Positions 30,732 through 38,757 of a stretch of 64,000 nt of DNA are shown here, in pieces (position 1 is the stretch's first letter; each line of letters starts with the position of its first letter). Where the stretch lies: contig NZ_CP081153.1 in assembly GCF_025140835.1 (NCBI RefSeq), positions 744,001 to 808,000 on the forward strand. The letters run 5' to 3'. Made by a program: the position numbers and the translations under genes. Below the pieces are notes generated by a model. That model searched no databases. It saw only the letters and a program-made list of their open reading frames with translations, and was not told the DNA's origin. This DNA comes from Aliiroseovarius sp. M344 (GTDB taxonomy: Bacteria; Pseudomonadota; Alphaproteobacteria; Rhodobacterales; Rhodobacteraceae).

Positions 30732-31285
30732 CAGCTTGCGACCGCTTTCATAAAGCGATCCCGGATGATGACCGGGTCCATCGTGATGACCGGCATCTTG
30801 GCGTTGCCACTGTCGCATTTGACCACCATGACGGTGGCTTTTCCGCCGTCGATGGCGTCTTGCAGCGCTTTGCCCGTGTCCACATCCTGAACCACAACGA
30901 CATTGTCGCAGCCAGCGGCGCGTGCCATGCCCGCCAGATCGGTTTTCTTGCCGGTATATGTCGGTTGATCCCCGGTCGAGCCATAGGACCCGTTGTCGAT
31001 GATCATCAGGATATAGTTGTTGGGCGCGTTGTTCCCAATCGTCGGCAATGTGCCGAGGTTGGTAAGAACCGAGCCGTCACCGTCGATTGCAATCACGGTT
31101 TTGGGCTGTGCCAAAGCAAGACCAAGACCGATCGAGGAGGCAAGCCCCATGGTCCCCAGCATGTAAAAGTTAGACGGTTGATCGTCGATGGCATGCAGTT
31201 CCTGACTGGGAATGCCGATGTTGCAGACGACCAGCTGGTCACGAAGGATGGGCGCGATCTCGCGCAGGATTTCAGAACGGATCAT
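30731..31285 (-). CDS. comE: sulfopyruvate decarboxylase, beta (ThDP-binding) subunit
   Basis: The ThDP-binding half of a two-subunit decarboxylase that turns sulfopyruvate into sulfoacetaldehyde and CO2. The 184-residue protein has the pyrophosphate/Mg motif AIDGDGSVLTNLG...NNAPNNYILMIIDNGSYGSTG, with GDG and the NN pair correctly spaced, and LGTMGLASSIGLGLALAQ before it. The ATG overlaps the alpha-subunit stop (ATGA), so the two are made together. Phosphonopyruvate decarboxylase is the main alternative; the surrounding DHPS genes favour sulfopyruvate. Confidence 0.85.
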   Translation of the reverse strand: MIRSEILREIAPILRDQLVVCNIGIPSQELHAIDDQPSNFYMLGTMGLASSIGLGLALAQPKTVIAIDGDGSVLTNLGTLPTIGNNAPNNYILMIIDNGSYGSTGDQPTYTGKKTDLAGMARAAGCDNVVVVQDVDTGKALQDAIDGGKATVMVVKCDSGNAKMPVITMDPVIIRDRFMKAVAS

Positions 31286-31788
31286 TGGTCGCCATAGCCT
31301 CCCCAGAAATTGGCGTCGGTCAGGATCGCCACAGGTTTGTTGCACATGAAAGTGTATTTCAGGATGTTGTCAAATTCCTCGACATCGCTTTGGCGATGGA
31401 AGTGGTAGGTTGGAATGTTCAACTGCGCCAGAAGCGCTTTGGTATGCACCGCCATTTCAACCTGACAGGCGACAGGCTCGCGCAGTTCGCCGCGATATGA
31501 AATCAGCATCGGCAAGGGCATCCGATAAAACTGCGTCAGCGTGGCCAGCGTGTTGATTGTCACGCCGATGGCTGTGTTTTGCATGATGATGGCGGGGCGC
31601 TTGCCGCCCATCCACGCGCCTGCACACAGCCCCATGCCCTCATCTTCCTTGTTGGAAGGGATGTGGAAAATTTCCTCGCGCCGGTCGACTTCTTCGATCA
31701 CGCCAGCCAGCTGCTTGCAGGGCACGGTGGTGATGAACGAGACGTCATTGGCGACTAGATCGTCCGCGATCTTCTTGTCGATGTTCAT
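31282..31788 (-). CDS. comD: sulfopyruvate decarboxylase, alpha subunit
   Basis: The 168-residue pyrimidine-binding subunit: DLVANDVSFITTVPCKQLAGVI at the start, IPSNKEDEGMGLCAGAWMGG with the conserved Glu that activates ThDP, and RMPLPMLISYRGELREPVA near the middle, as in ComD and the N-terminal half of phosphonopyruvate decarboxylase. It is coupled to comE by an ATGA overlap and lies 36 bases after the uspA-like gene in the same operon. Confidence 0.85.
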   Translation of the reverse strand: MNIDKKIADDLVANDVSFITTVPCKQLAGVIEEVDRREEIFHIPSNKEDEGMGLCAGAWMGGKRPAIIMQNTAIGVTINTLATLTQFYRMPLPMLISYRGELREPVACQVEMAVHTKALLAQLNIPTYHFHRQSDVEEFDNILKYTFMCNKPVAILTDANFWGGYGDQ

Positions 31789-31824
31789 GATCGTTTGGCC
31801 TTTATGGTTGATGTCATTTGTTAA

Positions 31825-32235
31825 CTAGGTGCTGCGATAGACGTGCACGGCGCACGGGGCATGGCGCACGACACGTGCCGCCGTTGTTCCCAGCAGATAG
31901 TCACTGAGCCCCGGTTTATGTGATCCGATCACAACGCACCCGATGCCATTTTCAGCAGAGAAGTCGATGATAGTACGATAGGTATGACCGGCCACGATTT
32001 CCGCCTGAATGCCCGGTATTCCTGCTGTCTTTTCCGCCAGCAACGCACGGGCGGCATCGAAACCTTCGCGTACAACTTCTTTGTCAAGATAAGCCCCTAC
32101 TGATCCGTGGGGGGTTTCGTAAACATGAAGGGCAATAATCTGCCCGCCGGGATTGCACAGCGCCTTTGCCACACCAAGGGTTGAAGCTGACAACCCGTGA
32201 TCAAGCGCCATCGGAACCAGAACTTTATCATACAT
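31825..32235 (-). CDS. universal stress protein (UspA family)
   Basis: A 136-residue single-domain Usp: YDKVLVPMALDHG at the start and the nucleotide-binding motif VIGSHKPGLSDYLLGTTAARVV near the end (G-x2-G-x9-G-S/T type). Usp proteins next to TRAP transporters, such as TeaD beside TeaABC, can modulate uptake; its position inside this transport and catabolic operon suggests a similar role. Confidence 0.88.
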   Translation of the reverse strand: MYDKVLVPMALDHGLSASTLGVAKALCNPGGQIIALHVYETPHGSVGAYLDKEVVREGFDAARALLAEKTAGIPGIQAEIVAGHTYRTIIDFSAENGIGCVVIGSHKPGLSDYLLGTTAARVVRHAPCAVHVYRST

Positions 32236-32262
32236 GGTTGACGTCCTTCCTTACGATGCAAA

Positions 32263-33243
32263 CTAGGACCATGGGTCCAGAACAATTTTAGGAGCGGCGA
32301 CAGTGCCAGCGCGAAGGTCTCGAAAAGCCTGCGCACCATCTGATAACGCACGCGTTTCGATCCAGTCCAGCGCGCCAAGCCGACCATCAAAGATCGCATG
32401 TGCGGTGTCGCGAAAATCCTGTGCGGTATAGGTGTATGTGCCGATAAAGGTGATTTCCTGAAGCGTCATGCGGCGGATATCCAGCCCGCCAGAGTTCTCG
32501 CCCAGTCCCACATGAGCAATCACGCCGCCCGGTGCCGCAATCTCGGATGCTATGGCCCGGGTTGCGGCATAGCCAACGGCATCAATCACGATGGTAGCTG
32601 GATGTGAGGCCTTGTCGGTAACCGATTGGTCGCACCGATCTGCCAGAAAGCGACGGCGTTTCTCGTTCGGTTCAACGATGGTTACGTCCTCAACCCCCAT
32701 CGCGCGCAAGGCCAGAGCGGCGGCCAGACCGATGGCTCCTCCACCCAGAACCAGCGCAGAGCGGTCCATTTTGTGATGCATTGCGTCAAGCGCAAGGCGG
32801 ACGGCATGCCAACTGACGGCCAGCGGTTCGGCAAGAGCGGCTTTGCCAAGGGGCACCTCGTCGGGAACCGTAACTAGATTGCTGTCAGGCATCGTGACAA
32901 ATTGTGCGAACGCACCTTCGCGCGGCGGCATCGAGATGATCTGTCGGTCGGCGCACAGATTTTCGCGCCCTATGCTGCAAGCCGCACAAGTACCGCAAGT
33001 CACAAGAGGATTGATTGTTACCCGCCGACCAACCTCAGAACCGCCCTCAATGACACCGGCCGCTTCGTGCCCGAGGATAAGCGGGGCAGGTCGACGATCG
33101 TCGTGGCCCAGATAAGCATGCATGTCAGACCCACATATGCCCGACGCCATGATGCGGATCAGGTGTTCGCCCTTCTTCGCTTCAGCCTTAGCGACATCGC
33201 GATATCCAAGCGTTTCAACACCGTCATAAACCAGAGCTTTCAT
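32263..33243 (-). CDS. zinc-dependent medium-chain dehydrogenase of the DHPS operon
   Basis: A 326-residue MDR-family alcohol dehydrogenase. The catalytic zinc site is SGICGSDMHAY with LGHEAAGVIEGG; the structural zinc loop is TCGTCAACSIGRENLC with four Cys; the Rossmann motif is LVLGGGAIGLAAALA. Its start overlaps the SDR gene stop (ATGA). In the known DHPS system of Cupriavidus two extra dehydrogenases (HpsO, HpsP) interconvert DHPS enantiomers through the 2-keto form; this gene and the next fit that pair, but I cannot say which is which. Confidence 0.85.
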   Translation of the reverse strand: MKALVYDGVETLGYRDVAKAEAKKGEHLIRIMASGICGSDMHAYLGHDDRRPAPLILGHEAAGVIEGGSEVGRRVTINPLVTCGTCAACSIGRENLCADRQIISMPPREGAFAQFVTMPDSNLVTVPDEVPLGKAALAEPLAVSWHAVRLALDAMHHKMDRSALVLGGGAIGLAAALALRAMGVEDVTIVEPNEKRRRFLADRCDQSVTDKASHPATIVIDAVGYAATRAIASEIAAPGGVIAHVGLGENSGGLDIRRMTLQEITFIGTYTYTAQDFRDTAHAIFDGRLGALDWIETRALSDGAQAFRDLRAGTVAAPKIVLDPWS

Positions 33244-34001
33244 TTCGCCGTGAACCCTCCGTCAACCATCAAAACTTGCCCAGTTACATAGGCAGACGCC
33301 TGCGAACACAAAAACAATAACGGCCCATCCATATCCTCAAGGTGCCCGTTGCGCCCGATGCAGGTTTGCGCAGCATTTCGGTCTGTAAGTGCCGCATCAT
33401 CGAAGACAGCTTGTGTCAGTTCGGTTGGGAAGAAGCCCGGACCAATAGCGTTTGCAGTGATGCCGAAAGGTGACCAGGCCTCGGCCATGGCGCGGGTCAA
33501 CTGCCCGACACCCGCCTTGCTGGCACCATAAGCGATGCCGCCCGGAAAGGCGCGGGTGGTTTGCAGTGAGGCGAAGTTTACGATGCGGCCCCAGCCTTTG
33601 TCTTTCATAGCCGGCACAAGGGCTTGGCTCAGGAAAAACGGGGTGCTGAGGTTCAGGGCCAGTGTCTGATCCCATCCTTCAGCCGTAACCTCATCCGCAG
33701 GTTGGCGTGTGTTCACTCCTGCTGCATGGATAAGGATGTCCGGCGATCCAAATGGCTCGCAGATTGCATCAGATAGAGCGCCAAGGTTTGCCCGATCGGC
33801 GACGTCCGCCGCGACATGTGCGGCATTCGCCCCGATTTCGGCAGAAAGGCTCTGCAACGGGTCCGCGCGGCGCGCCACGGACACGACCCGCGCCCCTGCC
33901 GACGACAATGCAATAGCTGCCCGCCGCCCGAGACCCGAACTGGCCCCGGTGATGCAAGCAACCTTGCCTGTCAGATCAAACAGGGATCGAGGATCAGCCA
34001 T
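33240..34001 (-). CDS. short-chain dehydrogenase/reductase of the DHPS operon
   Basis: A 253-residue SDR. The cofactor loop is ITGASSGLGRRAA, HAAGVNTRQ follows strand 4, and the catalytic Ser, Tyr and Lys lie in NFASLQTTRAFPGG and YGASKAGVG. VARRAD after strand 2 would accept NADP or NAD. It overlaps the HpsN gene by eight bases and the zinc dehydrogenase by four. It is the probable partner in racemising DHPS via a keto intermediate (HpsO/HpsP type), by context. Confidence 0.86.
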   Translation of the reverse strand: MADPRSLFDLTGKVACITGASSGLGRRAAIALSSAGARVVSVARRADPLQSLSAEIGANAAHVAADVADRANLGALSDAICEPFGSPDILIHAAGVNTRQPADEVTAEGWDQTLALNLSTPFFLSQALVPAMKDKGWGRIVNFASLQTTRAFPGGIAYGASKAGVGQLTRAMAEAWSPFGITANAIGPGFFPTELTQAVFDDAALTDRNAAQTCIGRNGHLEDMDGPLLFLCSQASAYVTGQVLMVDGGFTAK

Positions 34002-35301
34002 TTGCTGTCAGGTCAAAGATTTCATCGGGGAAATACTTCGCCAGACGCACGTCCGCCGCGCGGGCATGGCCTTCCATACCTTCCAGTCGCGAAATACGGG
34101 CCGTTGCTTCGGCCACAGCTTTCGACCCTTCGCGGGTGGCGCGCTGCCACGTCACGATCTTCATGTATTTGTGCACCGACAGGCCGCCGGTATAGCTTGC
34201 TGCGCGCGACGTCGGCAGCACGTGGTTGGTGCCGGTGGCCTTGTCGCCATAGGAGACGGTGGTTTCTTCGCCTAGGAACAGTGACCCGTAACATGTGAGG
34301 TTTTCCAGCCACCAGTCCAGATCTTCCGCCTGAACGGTCAGATGCTCGGGCGCATATTCGTCGGAACATGCCGCCATTTCCTCACGATCAGAACAGACCA
34401 TGACCTCGGCATAATCGCGCCACGCGGCAAAGGCGTTTTCGCGGTTCACGTCTGGCAAGTCTGCAATCAGTTTTGGTACGCGGGCCATAACGTCTTCGGC
34501 CAACGCGCGGTCGTCAGTGACCAGCCAGACCGGCGAGTTATACCCGTGCTCGGCTTGGCTGACCAAATCGGTGGCCACGATATGTGCATCGGCCGTCTTG
34601 TCGGCCAGGATCAGGCTGTCGGTTGGCCCCGCGATCATGTCGATCCCGACGCGACCAAACAGGATGCGTTTGGCTTCGGCCACAAACTGGTTGCCCGGAC
34701 CGACAAGGATGTTTGCCTTGGGCAGTCCAAACAGACCAAAGGTCATGGCCGCGACACCCTGCACACCGCCCATTGCCATGATTTTGTCCGCGCCGCAGAT
34801 ATGAGCGGCATAGACGATAGCGGGCGCGACGCCCACGTCAGGGCGGGGTGGGGAACAGGCGGTGATGTGTTTGCATCCGGCAACCTTGGCCGTGGTTACG
34901 GTCATGATCGCGCTGGCGATATGGCTATAACGCCCACCGGGCACATAACAACCCGCCGCATCAACAGGGATTGCCTTTTGGCCTGTCACGAAACCTGGTG
35001 TGATCTCGGTTTCCACATTGCTGACCGTGCTTTTTTGCAGTTCGGCAAAGCGGCGCACATTGTCGTGGGAAAACCGGATATCTGCTTTCAGTTTCTCCGG
35101 CACCAAAGCACAGGCAGCTTCGATCTCTGCCGGGCTCAGTAGAACACTGCCCTCATACTTGTCGAACTTGGCTGCGTATTCCATCGCCTTGGCATCACCA
35201 CCGGCTTCAATATCATTCAGGATACCTTTCACGATCTCATGGGTTTCGGATGCGTCTGACTTCGAAGTTAAAGAAGCCTTTTTCAGGTATTCACGAGTCA
35301 T
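33994..35301 (-). CDS. hpsN: sulfopropanediol 3-dehydrogenase (HisD-like)
   Basis: Four-electron NAD-dependent enzyme oxidising 2,3-dihydroxypropane-1-sulfonate to sulfolactate. The 435-residue protein has the histidinol dehydrogenase fold: PGGRYSHIASAIM, VGPGNQFVAEAKR, AGPTDSLILAD, SQAEHGYNSP with zinc ligands, and YAPEHLTV with the catalytic Glu-His. The N-terminus MTREYLKKASLTSKSDAS is typical of HpsN. It is not the biosynthetic HisD, because no his genes are near and it is embedded between a TRAP transporter and sulfopyruvate genes. It starts 12 bases after dctM. Confidence 0.9.
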   Translation of the reverse strand: MTREYLKKASLTSKSDASETHEIVKGILNDIEAGGDAKAMEYAAKFDKYEGSVLLSPAEIEAACALVPEKLKADIRFSHDNVRRFAELQKSTVSNVETEITPGFVTGQKAIPVDAAGCYVPGGRYSHIASAIMTVTTAKVAGCKHITACSPPRPDVGVAPAIVYAAHICGADKIMAMGGVQGVAAMTFGLFGLPKANILVGPGNQFVAEAKRILFGRVGIDMIAGPTDSLILADKTADAHIVATDLVSQAEHGYNSPVWLVTDDRALAEDVMARVPKLIADLPDVNRENAFAAWRDYAEVMVCSDREEMAACSDEYAPEHLTVQAEDLDWWLENLTCYGSLFLGEETTVSYGDKATGTNHVLPTSRAASYTGGLSVHKYMKIVTWQRATREGSKAVAEATARISRLEGMEGHARAADVRLAKYFPDEIFDLTANG

Positions 35302-35313
35302 AACTGTAAGGTC

Positions 35314-36642
35314 CTATTTATAGATATCTGGAAGAAAAGTGGTCGAGATTGCCGGGATATAGGCGATCAGAAGCACAACGATCAGCATGGTCAGAACGAA
35401 CGGTACGGCACGGGCTGCGATCTTAAGGATCGATTCCCCAGTGATGCCAGAGACGACGAACAGGTTCAGACCCAAAGGCGGTGTAATGAACCCTACGCCC
35501 AGAGCAGTGATCATCATGATACAGAACTGGATTTCGTTCATACCGATATTATCGGCGAGTGGCTTCAGGATCGGCGCGAGGATCACGATGTTTGGCGTGG
35601 TCTCCATCACACAACCCGCCGCGATCAGGATGCCGATCATCAGCAAGATCAGAACATAAGGATCGTCGGTCATACCTGTGACGGCGGTCACAAACCCTTG
35701 GGGCACACCCATAATGGCCAGCGCTTCAGCAAGCGGGGCAGAGAAGGCGATGATCGGCAGGATCACACCGTTTACCTTGGCAGAACTGACCAGCATCGCG
35801 GGGAAGTCTGAAAAGCTCAACGTACGCAGAAAGAAGCCCATGATGATGGTCACGACAACTGCCGTTGCACCTGCTTCGGTGGGGGTCAGACGCCCCGAGA
35901 AGATGCCGTAGAAAATAATGCCGGGCACGATGAAAGCATACCAGCCGGATTTCAGCGATTTGCCCAGATTGACGGACCATTCGCTGACGCTCATGTTGCC
36001 ACCGGTTTCGTAGCTGTAAAGCCGGTTCATGATGATGTTTGTCACCAGTATCGACACCAGAATGGCGATACCGGGAATGAGCGCGGCCAGAAACAGCGTC
36101 GAGGCAGATATTCCCAGCACAAGGCCGATAATGATATACGCGATCGACGGCGGGATCAGGATGCCAGTACACGCACCAGCCGCCACAAGCGCACAAGCAT
36201 AGGGGCGCGGATAGCCGCTTTCCACCAAACGCCCGATGGTCATCCGACCAACGGCAGCAGCACCCGCTGCGTCCGAGCCGGAAATCGCGGCAAACATACC
36301 ACAGACCAACACGGTGGCTGAACCAAACCCGCCTTTGGTCCAGCAGGTCAGCGCCTCGGCCACATCAAGGAACTTTCGACTAAGCCCGGTGCGCACCAGC
36401 ACGTCGCCGGTCAGGATGAAAAGGGGAACAGCGGTCAACGCAAAAGCGTCGATGCCGGTGAACAGGCTTTCGCCCACGGCGGACAGGGGCAGGTCGCCCG
36501 ACATGACCAACATGGTGATCGCGGCCGCACCAATGGCGGCCCAGACGGGCACGGCCAGTGCGATTAGACCCACGAACATCAGGACGGGAAGGTAAAAATC
36601 CCAGCCTAGCTCAACTGTTTGACCAACTTGTTGCCACAGCAT
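35314..36642 (-). CDS. TRAP transporter large permease (DctM type), probable DHPS uptake
   Basis: The main membrane subunit of a sodium-dependent TRAP transporter, with about 12 helices in 442 residues. Motifs include SGDLPLSAVGESLFTGIDAFALT early and SGSDAAGAAAVGRMTIG, PPSIAYIIIG and ITPPLGLNLFVVSGI later, all DctM-like. The ATG at 36642 is preceded by GAGGAG. It is probably HpsM-like (DHPS uptake), from its position directly before hpsN. Confidence 0.9.
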   Translation of the reverse strand: MLWQQVGQTVELGWDFYLPVLMFVGLIALAVPVWAAIGAAAITMLVMSGDLPLSAVGESLFTGIDAFALTAVPLFILTGDVLVRTGLSRKFLDVAEALTCWTKGGFGSATVLVCGMFAAISGSDAAGAAAVGRMTIGRLVESGYPRPYACALVAAGACTGILIPPSIAYIIIGLVLGISASTLFLAALIPGIAILVSILVTNIIMNRLYSYETGGNMSVSEWSVNLGKSLKSGWYAFIVPGIIFYGIFSGRLTPTEAGATAVVVTIIMGFFLRTLSFSDFPAMLVSSAKVNGVILPIIAFSAPLAEALAIMGVPQGFVTAVTGMTDDPYVLILLMIGILIAAGCVMETTPNIVILAPILKPLADNIGMNEIQFCIMMITALGVGFITPPLGLNLFVVSGITGESILKIAARAVPFVLTMLIVVLLIAYIPAISTTFLPDIYK

Positions 36643-36653
36643 TTGTGATCTCC

Positions 36654-37166
36654 TCAATCAAACAGTTTATCGCCTTCGAAGACGGGGGTGCCGTCACGAA
36701 GCGAGTGGAAATCGCGCCACAAGGATTGCAGCAAGCGCCAGACAATCAGGGCGAACCCAGCGGGCACGGCCATCAGGAACCAGACCATCGAGATGCGAAG
36801 CCCATGGCTGACCGAACCGAATTTGGCCGAGACGTGAACGGTCTCGTATGACCAATACAAGGCAATCACAGCGACAATGAGCATCACAAGATCGCCGAAG
36901 ATATAGATCAGCGCCTTAACGCGCGGCCCGACGTAATGCATCAGAACATCAATGCGGATATGCGCCCGCTCTTTCACCGCGGCGGCGGCACCGATCCAAG
37001 CCAGGTAAATGAAAGAATAGCGAACGATCTCTTCGCCCCAGATCGAGGAATAGGCAAAAAGTTCGCGCCGGATGACCTCGATCGCCATGGTGATAACAAG
37101 CATCACATAGAAGGTAAGCAGCAACCAGCGTTCCGCATTCTGATCTATCTGTCTGAGAAGTTTCAT
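36654..37166 (-). CDS. TRAP transporter small permease (DctQ type)
   Basis: A 170-residue membrane protein with four hydrophobic segments: WLLLTFYVMLVITMAIEV, SFIYLAWIGAAAAV, IFGDLVMLIVAVIALYW and ISMVWFLMAVPAGFALIV. IWGEEIVRYSFIYLAW is the usual DctQ signature. It pairs with the DctM subunit 11 bases downstream and is separated from the binding-protein gene by a terminator-like hairpin. Confidence 0.88.
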   Translation of the reverse strand: MKLLRQIDQNAERWLLLTFYVMLVITMAIEVIRRELFAYSSIWGEEIVRYSFIYLAWIGAAAAVKERAHIRIDVLMHYVGPRVKALIYIFGDLVMLIVAVIALYWSYETVHVSAKFGSVSHGLRISMVWFLMAVPAGFALIVWRLLQSLWRDFHSLRDGTPVFEGDKLFD

Positions 37167-37229
37167 AACGGGATCCTTCAGCCAAAGCTGTGACCATTAA
37201 AGGTGTCGCATCGCCATGCGCGGGGGTTC

Positions 37230-37261
37230 AAAAAAGTGGGTGCCCCGCGAAGGAGGCACCC
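37230..37261 (-). terminator. intra-operon terminator between TRAP binding protein and permease genes
   Basis: On the minus strand GGGTGCC and GGCACCC form a 7-bp stem with a 10-base loop, followed after two bases by a run of six U's (A's at 37230-37235). It lies nine bases after the binding-protein stop and ahead of dctQ, so partial termination should give more binding protein than permease. Confidence 0.75.
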
Positions 37262-37269
37262 CAGGAGAA

Positions 37270-38415
37270 CTAGGCGTCGTGCACGTAGTATTTGCCTTGA
37301 GTGCCCGCGGCCTCTTCCATCTTGGCAAAGTCGTCCATGGACCCGGCAAGCTCGACTTTGAACTCGTCCCACTCAGCGCGCTGGAAGCCGCCTGCTTCTT
37401 TCCATTCGCCAAGCTGATCTTCACTGAGTGAATGAAACTCGACGCCGGCTTTTGCAAGCTCGGCCATGGCGTAGCTGCGTGCCGACGGAACTTTCGACAG
37501 GTTCTGGTGCGCGGTCATTTCTGCCCCCCACATCACGCCTTCCTGCACGTCAGCAGGCAGCGAGTTGAACCACTCCAGATTACACGAATACACTTGGCTA
37601 TCTGGCACAGCCTGCGTGAAGGTCACGTGGCTGAGGATATCCTTGAACCCGAAGACGTAAAGCGCGCCGACCGATGGGTCCAAAGCGTCTGCGACGCCTT
37701 GTTTGATGGCCGACGGTGTTTCACCCCATGCCACCGGCGTTGGGTTTGCACCCACCATGCGGTAATACTGCTGCAGCATTTTCGAACCCGGCACGCGGAA
37801 CTTCACGCCTGCCATATCGCTCGGGGTCATAACCGCATTGCCGCCCTTGCGCACCGCAACGACGCGCGGGTCGATGTTTACATAGAACAGGGCTTTGAAG
37901 CCGTTTTCTTCAACTTTGGGCTCAACCGCTGTTTTCCAGAAATCTGAATTCACCAGATTGGTGAAGCGTTGGTTCGAACCGCAAAGGTAGGGCATGTTGA
38001 TCAGGTCAACAGTCGATGCAAACGGCGCAAAGTTCGACAGCGAATGCTGTGCCGCTTGAATGGTGCCGCCTTGAACTTTTTGGACCAATGCACCACCTGC
38101 GCCAAGCTGTCCGCCCGGTGCCAGTTTTACATATACTTTGCCGTTGGTCGCGTTCTGAATGTTCTCTTTCAGGTCCAGCTGCATGATCGGATAGCTGCGG
38201 GACGCGCCCAGCACATAGGCTGTCGCCACGGTCATCACATGTTCTGCGGCTGCCTCACGCTCTTGCTCTTCTTTGGCGGTTTGCGCGACCGCTTCGGTTG
38301 ACCAAAGCATCCCGCCAGCGCCGACCACCATTGCGGCCGTGAAGCCGCCGCTCGCGCTGAGCTTCAGAAAGTTACGTCGTTCAGCTGACTTCAGCCCGTC
38401 TTTTACTTTTCTCAT
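37270..38415 (-). CDS. TRAP transporter substrate-binding protein (DctP type), Tat-exported
   Basis: A periplasmic binding protein of about 381 residues. The start at 38415 has GGGAGGA six bases ahead. The leader contains ERRNFLKLSASGG, a twin-arginine signal, so the protein is exported folded. The body has GGQLGAGGALVQKVQGGTIQ, KFRVPGSKMLQQYYRMVGANPTPVAW and ADALDPSVGALYVFGF; the conserved Arg in FRVPGS would bind an anionic group such as a sulfonate. It is separated from the permease genes by a terminator hairpin. Confidence 0.9.
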   Translation of the reverse strand: MRKVKDGLKSAERRNFLKLSASGGFTAAMVVGAGGMLWSTEAVAQTAKEEQEREAAAEHVMTVATAYVLGASRSYPIMQLDLKENIQNATNGKVYVKLAPGGQLGAGGALVQKVQGGTIQAAQHSLSNFAPFASTVDLINMPYLCGSNQRFTNLVNSDFWKTAVEPKVEENGFKALFYVNIDPRVVAVRKGGNAVMTPSDMAGVKFRVPGSKMLQQYYRMVGANPTPVAWGETPSAIKQGVADALDPSVGALYVFGFKDILSHVTFTQAVPDSQVYSCNLEWFNSLPADVQEGVMWGAEMTAHQNLSKVPSARSYAMAELAKAGVEFHSLSEDQLGEWKEAGGFQRAEWDEFKVELAGSMDDFAKMEEAAGTQGKYYVHDA

Positions 38416-38435
38416 GTTATCCTCCCTAGGATTCA

Positions 38436-38624
38436 TCAGCTGCCTTGGTTCTTTGATTTTTGGTCAGCTTCTTTTTTAAGAATTGCGACGACAAACAGGA
38501 TCGAGGCCGCAAACAGAACCAGCATTTCCCCAATGTCGCCAAGAAAAGCGCTGCCGGCGAAGGCCCCGAGGGCAACATTCGCGAAGAAAACAGCAAAGAC
38601 GACGACAGAGGCTACAAGAAACAT
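38436..38624 (-). CDS. small two-helix membrane protein heading the sulfonate operon
   Basis: A 62-residue protein from the ATG at 38624 (CGGAGCG ahead); a longer frame starts upstream but would run into the operators. Two hydrophobic segments (FLVASVVVFAVFFANVALGAF and MLVLFAASILFVVAILKK) end in a charged tail (EADQKSKNQGS). I do not recognise it. It is the first gene after the LacI-type operators, so it should be coexpressed with the TRAP transporter. Confidence 0.6.
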   Translation of the reverse strand: MFLVASVVVFAVFFANVALGAFAGSAFLGDIGEMLVLFAASILFVVAILKKEADQKSKNQGS

Positions 38625-38658
38625 TTTTCGCTCCGTAGTGAATCGGTTCACCCTCATT

Positions 38659-38672
38659 TGTAAGCGCTTACA
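38659..38672. promoter_or_regulatory. LacI-type operator 1
   Basis: TGTAAGCGCTTACA is a perfect 14-bp palindrome with the central CG pair usual for LacI-family sites. It sits between the divergent LacI gene and the sulfonate operon. Confidence 0.82.
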
Positions 38673-38679
38673 TTTTAAA

Positions 38680-38693
38680 TGCAAGCGTTTACA
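38680..38693. promoter_or_regulatory. LacI-type operator 2
   Basis: TGCAAGCGTTTACA matches operator 1 at most positions, with two breaks of symmetry. Its centre is 21 bp from that of operator 1, two helical turns, so two dimers would bind the same face of the DNA. Confidence 0.75.
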
Positions 38694-38757
38694 TTACCCG
38701 GATGGCAAGTGCCTGCCGATGTGTTAAGAAGAGCTGAAACAATGGGCAGATGTGGTG

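Noticed and set aside
30731..31788. Phosphonopyruvate decarboxylase (phosphonate synthesis)
   Set aside because: The split two-subunit form and the DHPS neighbourhood fit sulfopyruvate decarboxylase; no PEP mutase or phosphonate genes are present.
33994..35301. Reading of the HisD-like gene as biosynthetic histidinol dehydrogenase
   Set aside because: No other histidine genes are near; the gene is embedded in a TRAP and sulfopyruvate operon and has the N-terminus typical of HpsN proteins.
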